A stretch of 64,000 nt of DNA from Agaricus subrufescens (Eukaryota; Basidiomycota; Agaricomycetes; Agaricales; Agaricaceae). Position 1 is the stretch's first letter. Each line of letters starts with the position of its first letter. The notes below the pieces were generated by a model that did not search any database, had not been told where the DNA came from, and saw only the letters and a program-made list of their open reading frames with translations. The translations under genes were made by a program, and so were the position numbers. This document shows, in pieces, positions 49,454 to 60,362 of this stretch. The stretch spans positions 2,852,001 through 2,916,000 of the forward strand of contig CM057059.1 in NCBI GenBank assembly GCA_029945375.1. Direction: 5' to 3'.

Positions 49454-50014
49454 CGAGCCTAGAAAGGATTCTGAAGACCTACCTTTATTTTTGCATCTGC
49501 ATCGCTCACACTCCATGGACTTTTTCCAGTCATCTGCTGCCCCATTTTTCCGGACCCTGCTGCGACTCGATTGATTATTTATACCTTGCTTTGTGATATC
49601 CTCCATAAGATACTTTCCCTGCCATACTGCATTTCGTCGAATATCTCCTGTCTTTTTGCTTTGGCTGTTTAAAAAACCTGTTGTACAACTAACACGATTT
49701 TCTGTAGTATTACCTGCTGATTGTTTAATTTACGCTCATGTACGACTCGACTGCTATGACCCCTAATGACACGAATTTTTACGAATTTTTTTGGGGAGGG
49801 ACGGATATTCGATTTTTGGGACGTCGTGCCTCATGTTTTCCGCGTGTAACGGCGACGACGCGTCGGAGCGCGTCGTGTTTTAACCACGTGACGGCATTTT
49901 ATTATATAATTTACCTGGTGACGAATTTGGATGGCCTTGGTCATTTGTCACACTGTGACACCGACCTCCACTGAACACTCCTCCGTTCCATATTATTACA
50001 GCAGCTTTTTCGCA
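49454..50014. promoter_or_regulatory. CWC15 upstream region with MCB-like and CACGTG sites
   Basis: ACGCGT (the MluI cell-cycle box core) at 49858-49863 lies within an inverted repeat CGACGCG...CGCGTCG. CACGTG, a bHLH/Cbf1-type site, lies at 49885-49890, about 125 bp before the CWC15 ATG. Function is inferred from the motifs only. No gene lies in this stretch. Confidence 0.4.
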
Positions 50015-51107
50015 ATGTCTACAGCACACAGACCGACATGGGATCCTGCGCAGGCTAGAACAGTTGTAGGCGGCTCGAGACAGTTCTCAGTCCGAGATAT
50101 GGCCGCCCATACTAAACTCAAATTCCGGTATGTATACTTTCGTATATTTCACAAAGAAAAGAAAATATATCGACAGATAAAATTTTCTTTCAGGCAAGTT
50201 GGTCAAACTTCTGTGTCGGAGGTTAAGAAGCGTGATCTTCGTGCTGAATTGCTTTTGGCGGAGGCGGAGGCGAAGAATAAGAAACGGAAGGCGGAGGGAA
50301 AACCGCCGTTGCCTATTGAGGGTGCTTCGTCTTCTTCTGTAGCAGTGGAAGGTGGTGGTGAGGATGAGGAATCGAATAAGAGGAGGAAGTTGTTACAGGA
50401 GGCGTTGGAATTGGATAAAGATGACGATGATGATGACGAGGAGGATGACGAGGATGAAAAGAATGAAGAGAAAGGCGGTGAGAATGGAGAGGCGTCTAAC
50501 AAGGGAGCGGCAGATGATAGGTGCGTTGCTTGATCTCATATAGTATCATCGGCTGACTTGAACTTATTTCAGTAGTGAAGAGGAAGAGGATTCTGATGAC
50601 GAAGAAGACGAAACGGCCGAGCTGTTACGAGAACTAGATAAAATCAAGCGAGAACGAGCAGAAGAGAAAGCAAGGAAAGAAAAAGAACTGTCAGATCAAG
50701 ATGCAGCCACAAGAGAAGAACATATAGCTACTTCGAATCCATTATTGAATCTCGCTGCTGCACTTGGGCAGACGCCTGCTGGGTTGAATACGACAGCGCC
50801 TGGAACTTTCTCTGTGAAGAAACGTTGGGATGACGGTTAGCTTTGCTTCTGAGTTTCTTGGTGTGATTGGCACTAATTGTTGCGGGTTGTAGATCTTATA
50901 TTCAAGAACCAGGCGATGAATTCCGGCGAAAAACCACAACACTTCGTTAATGACCTGCTTCGAACAGACTTTCACAAGTACGTCAGTGCAAGTTCTTCAA
51001 CTGCACCAGCTAATTACTTTCATACAGAAAGTTTATGTCTAAATTTATCAAGGTATGTCCCTCTATCCGTTTTACGCTACTGGTGTCTGAGAGTTTCTGT
51101 CTAGTAA
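50015..51107 (+). CDS. CWC15: Spliceosome-associated protein Cwc15/Cwf15
   Basis: Starts with the family hallmark MSTAHRPTWDPAQARTVVGG, followed by FSVRDMAAHTKLKFRQVGQ, SVSEVKKRDLRAELLLAEAEA, and an acidic middle (long Asp/Glu runs). Then come ELLRELDKIKRERAEEKARK, NPLLNLAAALGQTP, SVKKRWDDDLIFKNQA and the conserved end NDLLRTDFHKKFMSKFIK. Cwc15 belongs to the Prp19-linked core of the active spliceosome. The first intron (50128-50193, 66 nt) has no stop and keeps frame. The last intron (51053-51104) sits exactly between the final Lys codon and the TAA, leaving a last coding exon of just the stop codon. The strict family ending FMSKFIK supports that splice. Confidence 0.93.
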
Positions 51108-51936
51108 TAACACGATGCTATACCCTATGTATTCCTATTACATCATTATCAATACTTGCATTGAGTAAAATCTGGTTCCAACACTCTGAAAGATACTGAA
51201 CGAGATGGTTGCCATTCGCGCTCTTTCAGAACAAAGACCCAACCCCAATGACGATCGCAGACATTGTAATATTTTGGTTCATTTTTCCGCTATTTCAGTG
51301 ACGAACCGAGTCCAGTCCAGCCAAGAAATATCTTTGAGCTGCCATCTCGTCATCACCGCAACCACTGCGGAACGGACTCAATGGCCGTCAAAAATAAAAA
51401 CATACCCTCCAATTGTTTCATTCGCAAAGCAGATACCACCGACAAAGGCATCGTATGTCCGCCCCCCTGTGGAATACCTGGCCACCCCCCTCATTTATGA
51501 TCCGGAAAGTATCCATTCTGAATGAACCTATTCCAGTAGAAATTGACATTGGATCTGTTTCAAGCACAACACTTGACTCAGCAACTATGTTTTTTGGTGG
51601 AGCCCTATAACCTTGGACAACTGGCGACTAGCTCTCCACGTTACCCGCACATGTGAGGCCAGTTTCTTAGGTCGGCTGGCTTGCGTCTCGGCGCAAGAAT
51701 GAAAATTCATCCACACCCGGGGAAATGCACTCAGCGTCTACGTTAATTGCGTTCTGGCGTGAATACTTACAGAGACGAATCGTCCGAATGGGAATATTAG
51801 AGTTGGATTATCGAAGTAGTGGATAGGTTGGAAGAAGAGGAGCCATGAGCCGACGAAGTGTGAAAAAATTGAAATTAATCCGATTTATTCTCCAGATACG
51901 CCTGCTATATGCGACAGCGTAATACCGCGATTTCTA
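51108..51936. other. Convergent spacer, CWC15 and pseudouridine synthase
   Basis: About 800 bp between two converging genes. The frames at 51205-51525 and 51413-51610 have no domain and no start context; nothing else is seen. Confidence 0.5.
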
Positions 51937-54094
51937 TCACGTCCGATCCCATTCATAACCCTCTGCGGCCCACTCAGGCATCTCCGTCTCAAAAGGACCC
52001 AAACTCGTCGAATACTTTAACGCGTGGAGGAATATATAAAGTTTTTCAGGTTTCGGATCGGGATGAAGAGGCAAATAACAGTCCGGGCAATACATATTTT
52101 CCGCTTGAATCATGTCGTTGGGATCTGGGGCTGGTTCCATTTGCGAAATTTTCTCTAGTGCTTCTTCAGTTGTGAGTTGTGGCGGCTGTTCAACTATTTT
52201 TGGAGTTGTAGTAGGAGAAGTCGGTTCGGTTGATGATGTGTCAAGACTCAGAGGTGATGAGATGATGGTGTTACCCCCGGTCGTGAACTCCCCCTTCCCT
52301 CCCCTCTTCCTCCGGTTCTGTGGCGGGGGTGCTTTAACGACCAGGTTCCGTGGAGACAATGCACCTTTAGCCCGGAAGATGACATCTCTCCATCTACTCC
52401 AATCTTCATCCTCGTCCTAAAAGTAGTCAAGACCATGTCTAGCGAGGATAGCGGCGTAGTAACATACTTTCATATTCCGAAGACGCGTAATCACTTGGAC
52501 AGCTTCTTGGGAAAGCGGCACAGGCGATCCCATACCGATATCCTGTCCAGTCTCACGAGGCAATAACTTGTTTGGGATAGATTGAGCGGCACTGGCACCA
52601 CCACCTCGCAGATCTTTACATAATGATTCAGGATTTCCTTGGGCGTCCACTTGATTCTGCAAATGTTCAGGTGGAGCGGGCGCTGATCTTTCTTCGCTCG
52701 GAGTTACGTCAATCCCCCCTTTGCCGACGTTTTCGCCCTAAACCGGATAGAGTGAATTCGCTAGAATGGAAGAAGGCGCAAAGAGGCTGTACCCAAATTC
52801 GTGTTTCCGAATATACTGGGTCGTTGGCAATGGGATGACCCAAGTACTGGAGGTGGACGCGAATTTGATGTGCTGTGGAAAGGCACGACAGTTTAGATCT
52901 ACAGATACGGAATGCCTTTTAAGGTACGCACAGCGCCCAGTCAATGGTCGACCTATTAATGTGCTTCAGTATTAGCGGTTTGCCATGTGTTTTTCTAAAA
53001 ACGATAACATACATCGGACAACGCTGGTTTCGGTGTTAGCGTCATAACGAATCAAGTTGAAAATAGTTTTGGCGGGCTAGGAGGGGAGATGAGCGGTGTC
53101 TGGGTCAAAAGTCCGAAAGTAGGTAAGCAAACCTTTCCATCCGGATGAACAATGTTTAACCCCATCTGCCTATCGACAGTAAGCAATGGCTCCTCACACA
53201 CGATCTCCTGACTGAATAATAGTACCAAAAGGAGCCACGATCAGAGCGCGTAAAGACAAACCAAGAACAGCTCACTCAGAAAATCGTCCTTTACATCGTG
53301 CAACGTATTCCTTTTGAACAGTACCGGCGGTGAATTCTGTTGTCAATTGGCGGGCGCAATCAGAGGACAAGGGAATAATCATCAAGCCGGATGTCAGTCG
53401 ATCTAATCTGTTAATTGCTGTTTCCAAACTAAATAAATTATCAAGATTACCAGTGGTGGCGGGCTGACATACGATAGACCTTGGGGAAACCAAATTCGTC
53501 AACCAGAATTTCAATTAGAGTATTCTTGTAGTATCTTCCTGAGGCGTGAACGGGCTAAAGGAGAAAATCAGAAGGTTCATTGTAAGTGTCGAGCTTGGCA
53601 AAACTGGAGGCGATAACGAACGAACGATGCTGCCTGGTTTGTCAACTACTATGAATTCACGTTCTGTGTCATGGTGGAGGACCTTGACAGGACGCGATGA
53701 TACGGGTGGTTCGTGACGATGTACGACGTTTCTAAAAACCATTCAGTAGCAGCAATAGAGGCCAAAAAGGATTCCTACTCTATACGATCCCCATCTTTCA
53801 ACACTGTGTCCGGCTTGGCGATTTTTCCATTCACAGTCGTCACACCTGACTCCAATGCATATCGCTGCACGTACCTGATGTCAGCGACTCATTGCAATTG
53901 TTTACATACCACCAACGCACATAGTACTCCATTGATCTGTCTCTGAACTCTGTCGAAACAACCTCAAGCAATTCGCGACCCAACCAACGCATCTTGGCCA
54001 TGGTAGTATACGGATACCAATATGGCGGCACTTTTTTGAGTCCCGGAGGCGACACTATTAGGTTAGTAGTCCTGTTTGTGGCTGCGTCTGCCAT
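51937..54094 (-). CDS. RluA-family tRNA pseudouridine synthase (Pus9/Rib2-like)
   Basis: The N-terminal part [18 protein letters not shown]...[15 protein letters not shown] leads to an S4-like segment ([20 protein letters not shown]). The catalytic domain has [24 protein letters not shown], and [14 protein letters not shown] with the catalytic Asp. It continues with [38 protein letters not shown] and [22 protein letters not shown]. Downstream there is a family-specific extension with [38 protein letters not shown] and a Cys motif [25 protein letters not shown] that could bind zinc. In yeast the nearest relatives modify uridine 32 of tRNAs. Several small exons in the middle were joined by eye. 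In-frame ATGs at 54211 and 54226 would give a longer, possibly mitochondrial-targeting N-terminus. Confidence 0.85.
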
Positions 54095-54356
54095 TGTTCC
54101 CTGAATAAATCTAACGACGTTTTGACGAAATTGGTCCCTGGAAGAGAGCGGAATGAAGGAGCGGTAGCGTTTTGGTCTCAGCGAATGGGTGTGCAAGGCG
54201 GACAAACTCATGATTAGGTAATACAATCATTCGAGGAGATGAAAACTACTACTGTACATACAACAAAAAACCCCAAAAAAAGAGATGAAAACAAGGTCCT
54301 TTGCCTATTCATGAATATCAAGAAATGAAGAATGTCAAAATTGACAGAAACTGAAC

Positions 54357-56274
54357 TCAACCCTCGAGTAAGTATATTATACACTTTCTGTATTGAGGGA
54401 AGAGACTCACTCTGTTTTCATAATCCCTGTATAACTTATTAAGACCTTCTGGTAAGTCTAAACACGAGAGCGTGAAGGATAGGTTGGCGTCTGATCCACT
54501 CTGTGACCTATCTAATTGGGTTGTCAACAAGCTCAGATCCCTGGTGCCATGCACTTCGGTAAATTTGAGAGACATGAGAGTCGAATACAACTCACCCTTC
54601 AAACATCGATAGAATTTCTAGGATGGCGAAAACTTGTGCGCCATTTGCGTTCAAAGCATGGTCTCGGATCTCTTCGATGAGATGTTGCAAATTCATTAGA
54701 CCGATGATCGTCTGCCTCTGTGGCCGACGCCCCACGGACCAGTCCTGTGATTCGATAATGAGATCCTGGAGCAAACGTACGGAGAAAACCCACAAGAGGC
54801 GTGCCTTCCATAACACGACAGATATAGCGGTCGATGACAGAATACAAATGTGAATGTAACCGTCTAACTTCAAGAACCATAATGTCGCGAATGGTGGACG
54901 TAAAATCCAATGTGTACTGGCCGATTGGCTGACTTCCTGGCGTTGAAAACCCACCAGGCTCACTCAATTCATTCAAAAGCGAGTGGCCTATCAAATGAGT
55001 TGGTTCGGTGGTAACCTGCTCGGATGCATCAAAGCCTTCTGAGTGACTGGCAGCATAGAGCCCGGCAGGTGACGCCACCCGCACGTAACCCGATACATCC
55101 CCGACACCGATGCTAGGATCCTGAGCCTGTGGACCACTTGGAGCCTCTCTAGGAAGCTCCAAGGGCTCTAAGCGTGCGCGATCTGAATTCGTATAACTAG
55201 GCAAACGGAATAAAAGTCAGTGTGTTTCGACTTTGTTGCAGGAAATGTTCTACTGACATTTCAAGCCCAGCAGAGAACCTGGTAGGTAGTTGTACATTGG
55301 GTGGCGGGACCCTATCTGAGAGGGATCTGCGGCGGTTCACAACATACGATGACGATGGCGTTGGGACATCTGTCGAAAGCACAGGACCGAACAATTCGTT
55401 GGGGATCACCTCCCCTGTTTCAGGAAAGTTCAGCAAATCCTCTGTCGCCTCAATTAGGCTGACGACAACCGTTGCCGCCGTCATGACAGATAATCTATTT
55501 GTAGTCCTGGAGGTGCCAGCCAACCTGTGAGTTGTAATACCGGGTGATTGGGCTCCTGTTGGCGCTGGGCCATCTTCCACTGGCGTTTGCATTCTGGAGT
55601 GTGGCGAAGAATCAACAGAGGGAAGAGGGACTACTCCCCAGCTGCAATATGCGTGGGGAGACAATCTGCAATCAACGCGATAAGTATCTTGTTCTGTTCG
55701 TGACCCGGATTGGAAAAAGCACTCGCATTGTACTAGTGGGTAGAGTGTCGGACGCATAGGCATATGCTGATTCCAGTCTTCCCTCGTCTTGGCACTCTGG
55801 AGGATGTTGCTGAACCTCTACTGTTACATAGGAGAGACCCGAAGGAGGACGAGGGGTGCCGAATAAAATGACATCGCTTTGTTGTGGTAGCTGGATGGTT
55901 TCATGGTCTTGGGAAGGGACCGGTGGGATCGAAGGAGAAGTAGGAGAACAAGGACGAGGGGCATCAACAAATCTATCATCAGCCTCCGCAAGTTCCCGGT
56001 CCACACCCTCTTCGGTAGAATCAGCGGGGGAGACAGGATTCTGAGAAATATTTTGAGGGAGGAGGAGAGGAGGAGAGGGGATGTTTCGGGTGGCCGTATG
56101 ACAGTAGCAAGTGCACGAGTAGGGGCATCCGCACCTGTTGCATCGATCCACCGAAGTCGCCACAGAGCCCATGTTACCCCTGGTATTGATGGCATCAACT
56201 CGGTCCCTTCGAAACAACCTCCGTTTAAAAGTAGCCTTAACAGCTTTAAACCCCTTCTTGAAGGGCTGCCACAT
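54357..56274 (-). CDS. Unrecognised Cys-rich and disordered protein with helical C-terminus
   Basis: I do not recognise this gene. It starts MWQPFKKGFKAVKATFKRRLF, a strongly basic amphipathic leader, followed by a Cys cluster CNRCGCPYSCTCYCH (residues ~42-56). A long Ser/Pro-rich region then carries PP-rich motifs (PPLLLPQN, SPSIPPVPSQDHE). Exons join at about 55770, 55250, 54800 and 54600 with usable GT..AG signals; the second joint gives GLE-IYTNSDRARLEPLEL. The C-terminal ~150 residues are helical: SVIDRYICRVMEG, QTIIGLMNLQHLIEEIRDHA, NGAQVFAILEILSMFEG, DLSLLTTQLDRSQSG and GLNKLYRDYENR. That pattern loosely recalls helical N-terminal domains of fungal STAND-type proteins, but no nucleotide-binding domain follows. 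The basic leader plus Cys cluster could be palmitoylated and membrane-bound; this is inference. Confidence 0.6.
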
Positions 56275-57267
56275 TGCTACAGAGGGTCAGAGGGGGGGAT
56301 TGCAGGAGCCAGTACTCCAAGTATAAACGGTGCCGTATTATATCTGAAAGCATATGCGTAAGGGTCGAGTGTCGTGTACACAGCCATGAACGGGCTGAAC
56401 AGCTTGATCTGTCTTCAGTAGTATTTTCAGAGTTCTAAAGAACAGGATGAAATGGAATGAGCACTCGGAGTCTAAAAATAGAATCTGATCCGCCTTAGAT
56501 CAGTGGGTCTCTTTCAGGACAAACAGGTCTGGTCCACTCTCTCGACATCCTTGGTCTTCGGGCCTCGGCCATAGGAAAAGCAAAGAACTCTGACTCTCGA
56601 CTTGCGATGACTCAGACATCTTTGTTGGCGGCTCTGGGAGCAGCTGATGAACTGCTCTTAAATTGTTTGCATCCCCGTTTGGCAACTCCATCAAGGTCCA
56701 CTCAGGGTCCACCTAGGTTCGCTAGTGGGGCGAAATTCCAGGGACATCAGCGGAGAATAAAATTTTCATACTCTTATACTCTTAACAAGGCAGTGCTGGA
56801 GAACTCAGGTTTTCCATGCACAAAGAGGCTGTTCCAAAAACGCTTTGACCTCAACTGTCTAACTGACTTAGTGGATTGATCGTCGCGAGTCATCAGAGAT
56901 TGGCCTCTATTGCTTTGTACACACATTGATTGTCCGGTGATGTATAAAGATGTCTCCTTGGCTCTTCTGTACATATGGGAGTTCCGCTTCCACACACTTG
57001 ACTGAGTCGAATAAGATAGCCAACCCGGTCCCGTAGGCGGGACGTTAGAGTACTTACTCAGTAAGTCGCAACGGTAGGTAACTCGCTTAAATTTTAACTG
57101 TTTCGGTCCTGAACCGTCTTGGTGAAAATACTTGACTTCTTCTGGAAAGATAGAGCTTAATACCATCAAAAGCAATAAGAAATTATTCTACAGTTTACAT
57201 ATTAGAAAAAAACACCGCGTCTCTAGGATAGGAACGATAGAAATAGAACGCCTAATGTCGTCGGAAT
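56275..57267. other. Intergenic stretch, about 1 kb
   Basis: No gene supported. Frames at 56500-56712 and 56774-57175 (minus) and 56607-56879 (plus) lack domains and splice partners. The left end is the promoter of the unrecognised minus-strand gene. Confidence 0.5.
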
Positions 57268-58106
57268 TTAAAAATTGACTTTGGATACAGTCTTCCAGAA
57301 GGCATGGCCGTGTTTCTCGGCGATAGTCAACTCAAGTTTGTTGGGTTCTCTCTTACCGTCAGGCCCAGCGTAAGTTCCAGCACCCCAAGCCGAGCCTATG
57401 GGCACCCGTTAGTTTATGTGAGAAAAACAAACAGAGAAATAAATTCTCACCACCGCGAATCATCTCGAAGCTCTCCATTTCGGGAAAGGCATGTGAATAA
57501 CCGAAAGGTACGAAATTGATGCCATGGTGGGTGAGAACAGTCAAAGTGGTCATGGCAGTAGTTTCTTGTCCGCCAGACAGAGTACTGGTTGAAACAAAGA
57601 TGCCGGCGTATTTTCCAGTGAGCTTCCCACCAGTCCAGAGACTACCGGTCGCATCCCAGAAGGCCTGTTAGAAAAGAAGATTAGATAAGTCACGCACGTA
57701 AATCAAGACGCGTTCGTGCCTTCCATTGAGCGGGCATAATGCCGTAACGAGTGGGAATACCAAGGAGATATGCATCGAAGGAGGTGAGGGTCTCCATAGT
57801 CGCTATGGGATAATCACGTTTGGGAGGTGCGTGCATTTTTTGGAGGATTTCCTCGGAGAGTGTTTCGGGAACCCTATAATTGCCGTTGATTGTACGTTCA
57901 AGACTTAGTATAAGAAATCGTCACGCACTGGAAGATTTTTGCATTGCCCCCAGCGCCGAGAACACCAGCTTTGACGGCCTCAGCCACTACAACCCATGAA
58001 CATGCCATGAACATGATGGTAGGAAACGAAAAGCCTGCGTAAACTTACTTGTCGCAATATGACCGTACATGCTGTAGATAATAATGGCAACCCTGGGAGA
58101 GGACAT
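57268..58106 (-). CDS. NAD(P)H:quinone oxidoreductase, WrbA/flavodoxin-like
   Basis: Five exons give about 205 residues. It starts MSSPRVAIIIYSMYGHIAT, the FMN-binding loop of the WrbA/Pst2 family. It continues with AEAVKAGVLGAGGNAKIFQ, VPETLSEEILQKMHAPPK, ATMETLTSFDAYLLGIPTRYG, MPAQWKAFWDATGSLW, GKYAGIFVSTSTLSGGQETTA, LTHHGINFVPFGY and SAWGAGTYAGPDGKREPN. It ends VSKVNF. Family members carry two-electron reduction of quinones using FMN, protecting against semiquinone radicals; in wood-decay fungi they help process lignin-derived quinones. Cytosolic or eisosome-associated in yeast. Intact. Confidence 0.93.
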
Positions 58107-58899
58107 TTTTATATAATGGAGAGTAATTCGAGGAAGAGAAGTAGCTGGAGCGAGGGACGTTTTAGCTTAAGTGGTCTCCAAACGTCGCCTTATGTATGTT
58201 TTCGGAGTACTATTTCGGGCTCTGCCAGTTGAAGGCATGTAATTGCCGTTTTTGCTCCACATGAACAATCTGGGTTACGATGACGAATTGAATGACAGAA
58301 GGATATATGAGGCCCTCACGAATTGCCGGTTCATCATATATATGCAAAATTTTTTCCAGAGCCAAGTAGATTTGAACACTGAGCAACAAAACGCCGGTCA
58401 TCGCGTCAGTTTCCTGAAAAGAAAGATTGCTTCTTTTCTCGCTTGATTTGTCTTCGGCCAAAGACTGATCCCCGATTCTCCGATCGACGTTTACGTCGAT
58501 AGTATGGAGATTGCCCGATACCGCTCCAGGTTCCATAGTCGCTTTATTCACTTGATTTGCAGAGAGCGGTTTCGTAGACGATACTATCAAAGAGTGAAGC
58601 TAAGGAATTAAACGATAGAACCGGCGCTCACGAGCTGGGAACAGGGAACATTTTGAGAAACTCAGTCATTCACTGACACGTATAAATGCTTGTGGCTGCT
58701 CTATTGGGGCGAAACTTCCCACTACGTCAGGTTACCCTGAAAGGCTTGGATAACATTTCGACTCGCCTTGTGCGCCGTGTGGGACAAATGTGATGGAAGG
58801 GGATGTTCATTGTGAGGATGACGATAGGATGATAGTTTTCCATGTTCCAGGGTCCGGTCCGGGTTTTCTCAGAAAGGTCGTACCTTGGAACGAGATCCG
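58107..58899. other. Upstream of the WrbA gene, no other gene
   Basis: Holds the WrbA-type gene promoter. A 126-codon minus frame at 58210-58590 has no recognised domain and is left out as a gene. Confidence 0.45.
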
Positions 58900-60362
58900 G
58901 CCCGGGGCCCTACCAAATCCTCGCTCGACTGTTAGGCTTTATTCTTCTCATCTTCCATTGTCTATGTGAACAGCCTACATCCTATTTTGATTTGATTATC
59001 CCTCCGGTTAAGAAATTGCGCCACCTCGCCTCAGCAGGACTTCATGTCCTCGGCAATTCTAATGACCTCACAATCCAACGCGGCAATGACGCTCGGCCTA
59101 GAAATGGAACGGAAACAAAACTTGTATACTACCGATACAGGCTTTATGTCCTTACTGGAACGCGGACGGGTAATTTGATATCATATGTCGTAAAATGGAA
59201 TAACGAAAGCGCAGAAGAAATGATAGACTTACCAGTGCTTGCCCGCCAGATGTGAAAAATACAGTTTGACATGGGTTAAGCAGGTAGTGCTAATGAGATG
59301 CATCTTAAAGATTACCTTGCCATTATGAGCGAGGGTGTCAGTACTCCTCACGCCTAACGCGGAGCCCTGACCGTGATACGGGACGTTTCGCCGTTGTAGT
59401 AAGTCGGGATCATCCACAGTAGCGTTCCAAGGATACATTTCCACCCGTTTATTGAGCCATCCAAGTGAATACGCTCCTCGTGCATTGTTTAAAATCTGTG
59501 ATTGCGTAGGAAATTTTGCTACAGGCATATGATTATCGTCCCGACCATACTTGAAAATCTGGTGCGAATTTCATCTCGGTACGGTTCACATTTTGTGGAC
59601 ATCGAATCAAAAGAATGTGACCGGAGAGAGTTATTCAGTGAGTCGGTCTTGTAATTCCGAAATACGGTTCTCCTCCAAGGACAAGTAGAGGGTACATAAA
59701 AAGCCTTGTGAAGCGTGTGTAAAGCTCCTTGAATTTCATTTTCGACGACCCTCAATTCTGTCGGAAGTACCCCCAACAGTGAGAACTTTCCTTAATAGAT
59801 CCATGGCAGAGGTTCGACTTCCAAATGCATGCAAATTATTGCGGTAGCTCACAGGTCGCCGAATTTCGTTCCGTCATTATAAACTGAAAACAGCGGCCGT
59901 GAACAGATATCCTCTAGGAGTAGACGTTCGGATCTGCAAAAGTGGCGAACTAATTCTCTCGAGAATTGCTGGCCAGCGGTCTTTATGATCAGCTGGCATA
60001 AGATTACTATACTGGCACTTCACGGCCGACAACTTAGATCACTTACCAATTCATTATAATGAAAAGGGATAATTCGAAGTGACTGAGTAATGTGATATAT
60101 TGTTGTGATTGTGGAGTTCAAGACCATGAACAAGCGGTAAAAAAACCGATTGATCTCCCCGCGCGAGCTTGGGATAAATCACTCCACTAGTAGCTGTATC
60201 CCCAGAGTTATCAAAAGGTGTTGTTATGGTTCGATATCGGTACCCAAGGAGTTCATGACATGAATGTTGAGGGGGCAAATCGTTCGTCTACGTGCTTCGG
60301 GAGTTTGAGGAGGCGATTGACAGATACTGGATGTAACCGAGGCACTGGACATTCCATTTCTG
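58900..60362 (-). pseudogene. Possible decayed or unrecognised multi-exon gene
   Basis: Several minus-strand frames look coding in composition and sit next to plausible splice sites, yet cannot be joined into one clean protein. An ATG at about 60353 opens MSSASVTSSICQSPPQTPEA. A hydrophobic stretch RFFYRLFMVLNSTITTIYHI is near 60100. An 85-codon frame at 59519-59776 comes next. A final block of about 90 residues at 59229-59528 contains ILNNARGAYSLGWLNKRVEM, then WNATVDDPDLLQRRNVPYHG and GSALGVRSTDTLAHNGK. At least two joints need an out-of-phase shift. I recognise no family. Either the gene is broken or my exon joints are wrong. Confidence 0.25.

Noticed and set aside
56774..57175. 133-codon minus-strand frame
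   Set aside because: No recognisable motif and no promoter or splice context.
58210..58590. 126-codon minus-strand frame upstream of the WrbA-type gene
   Set aside because: No domain and no exon partner; it lies in the promoter region of the quinone reductase gene.
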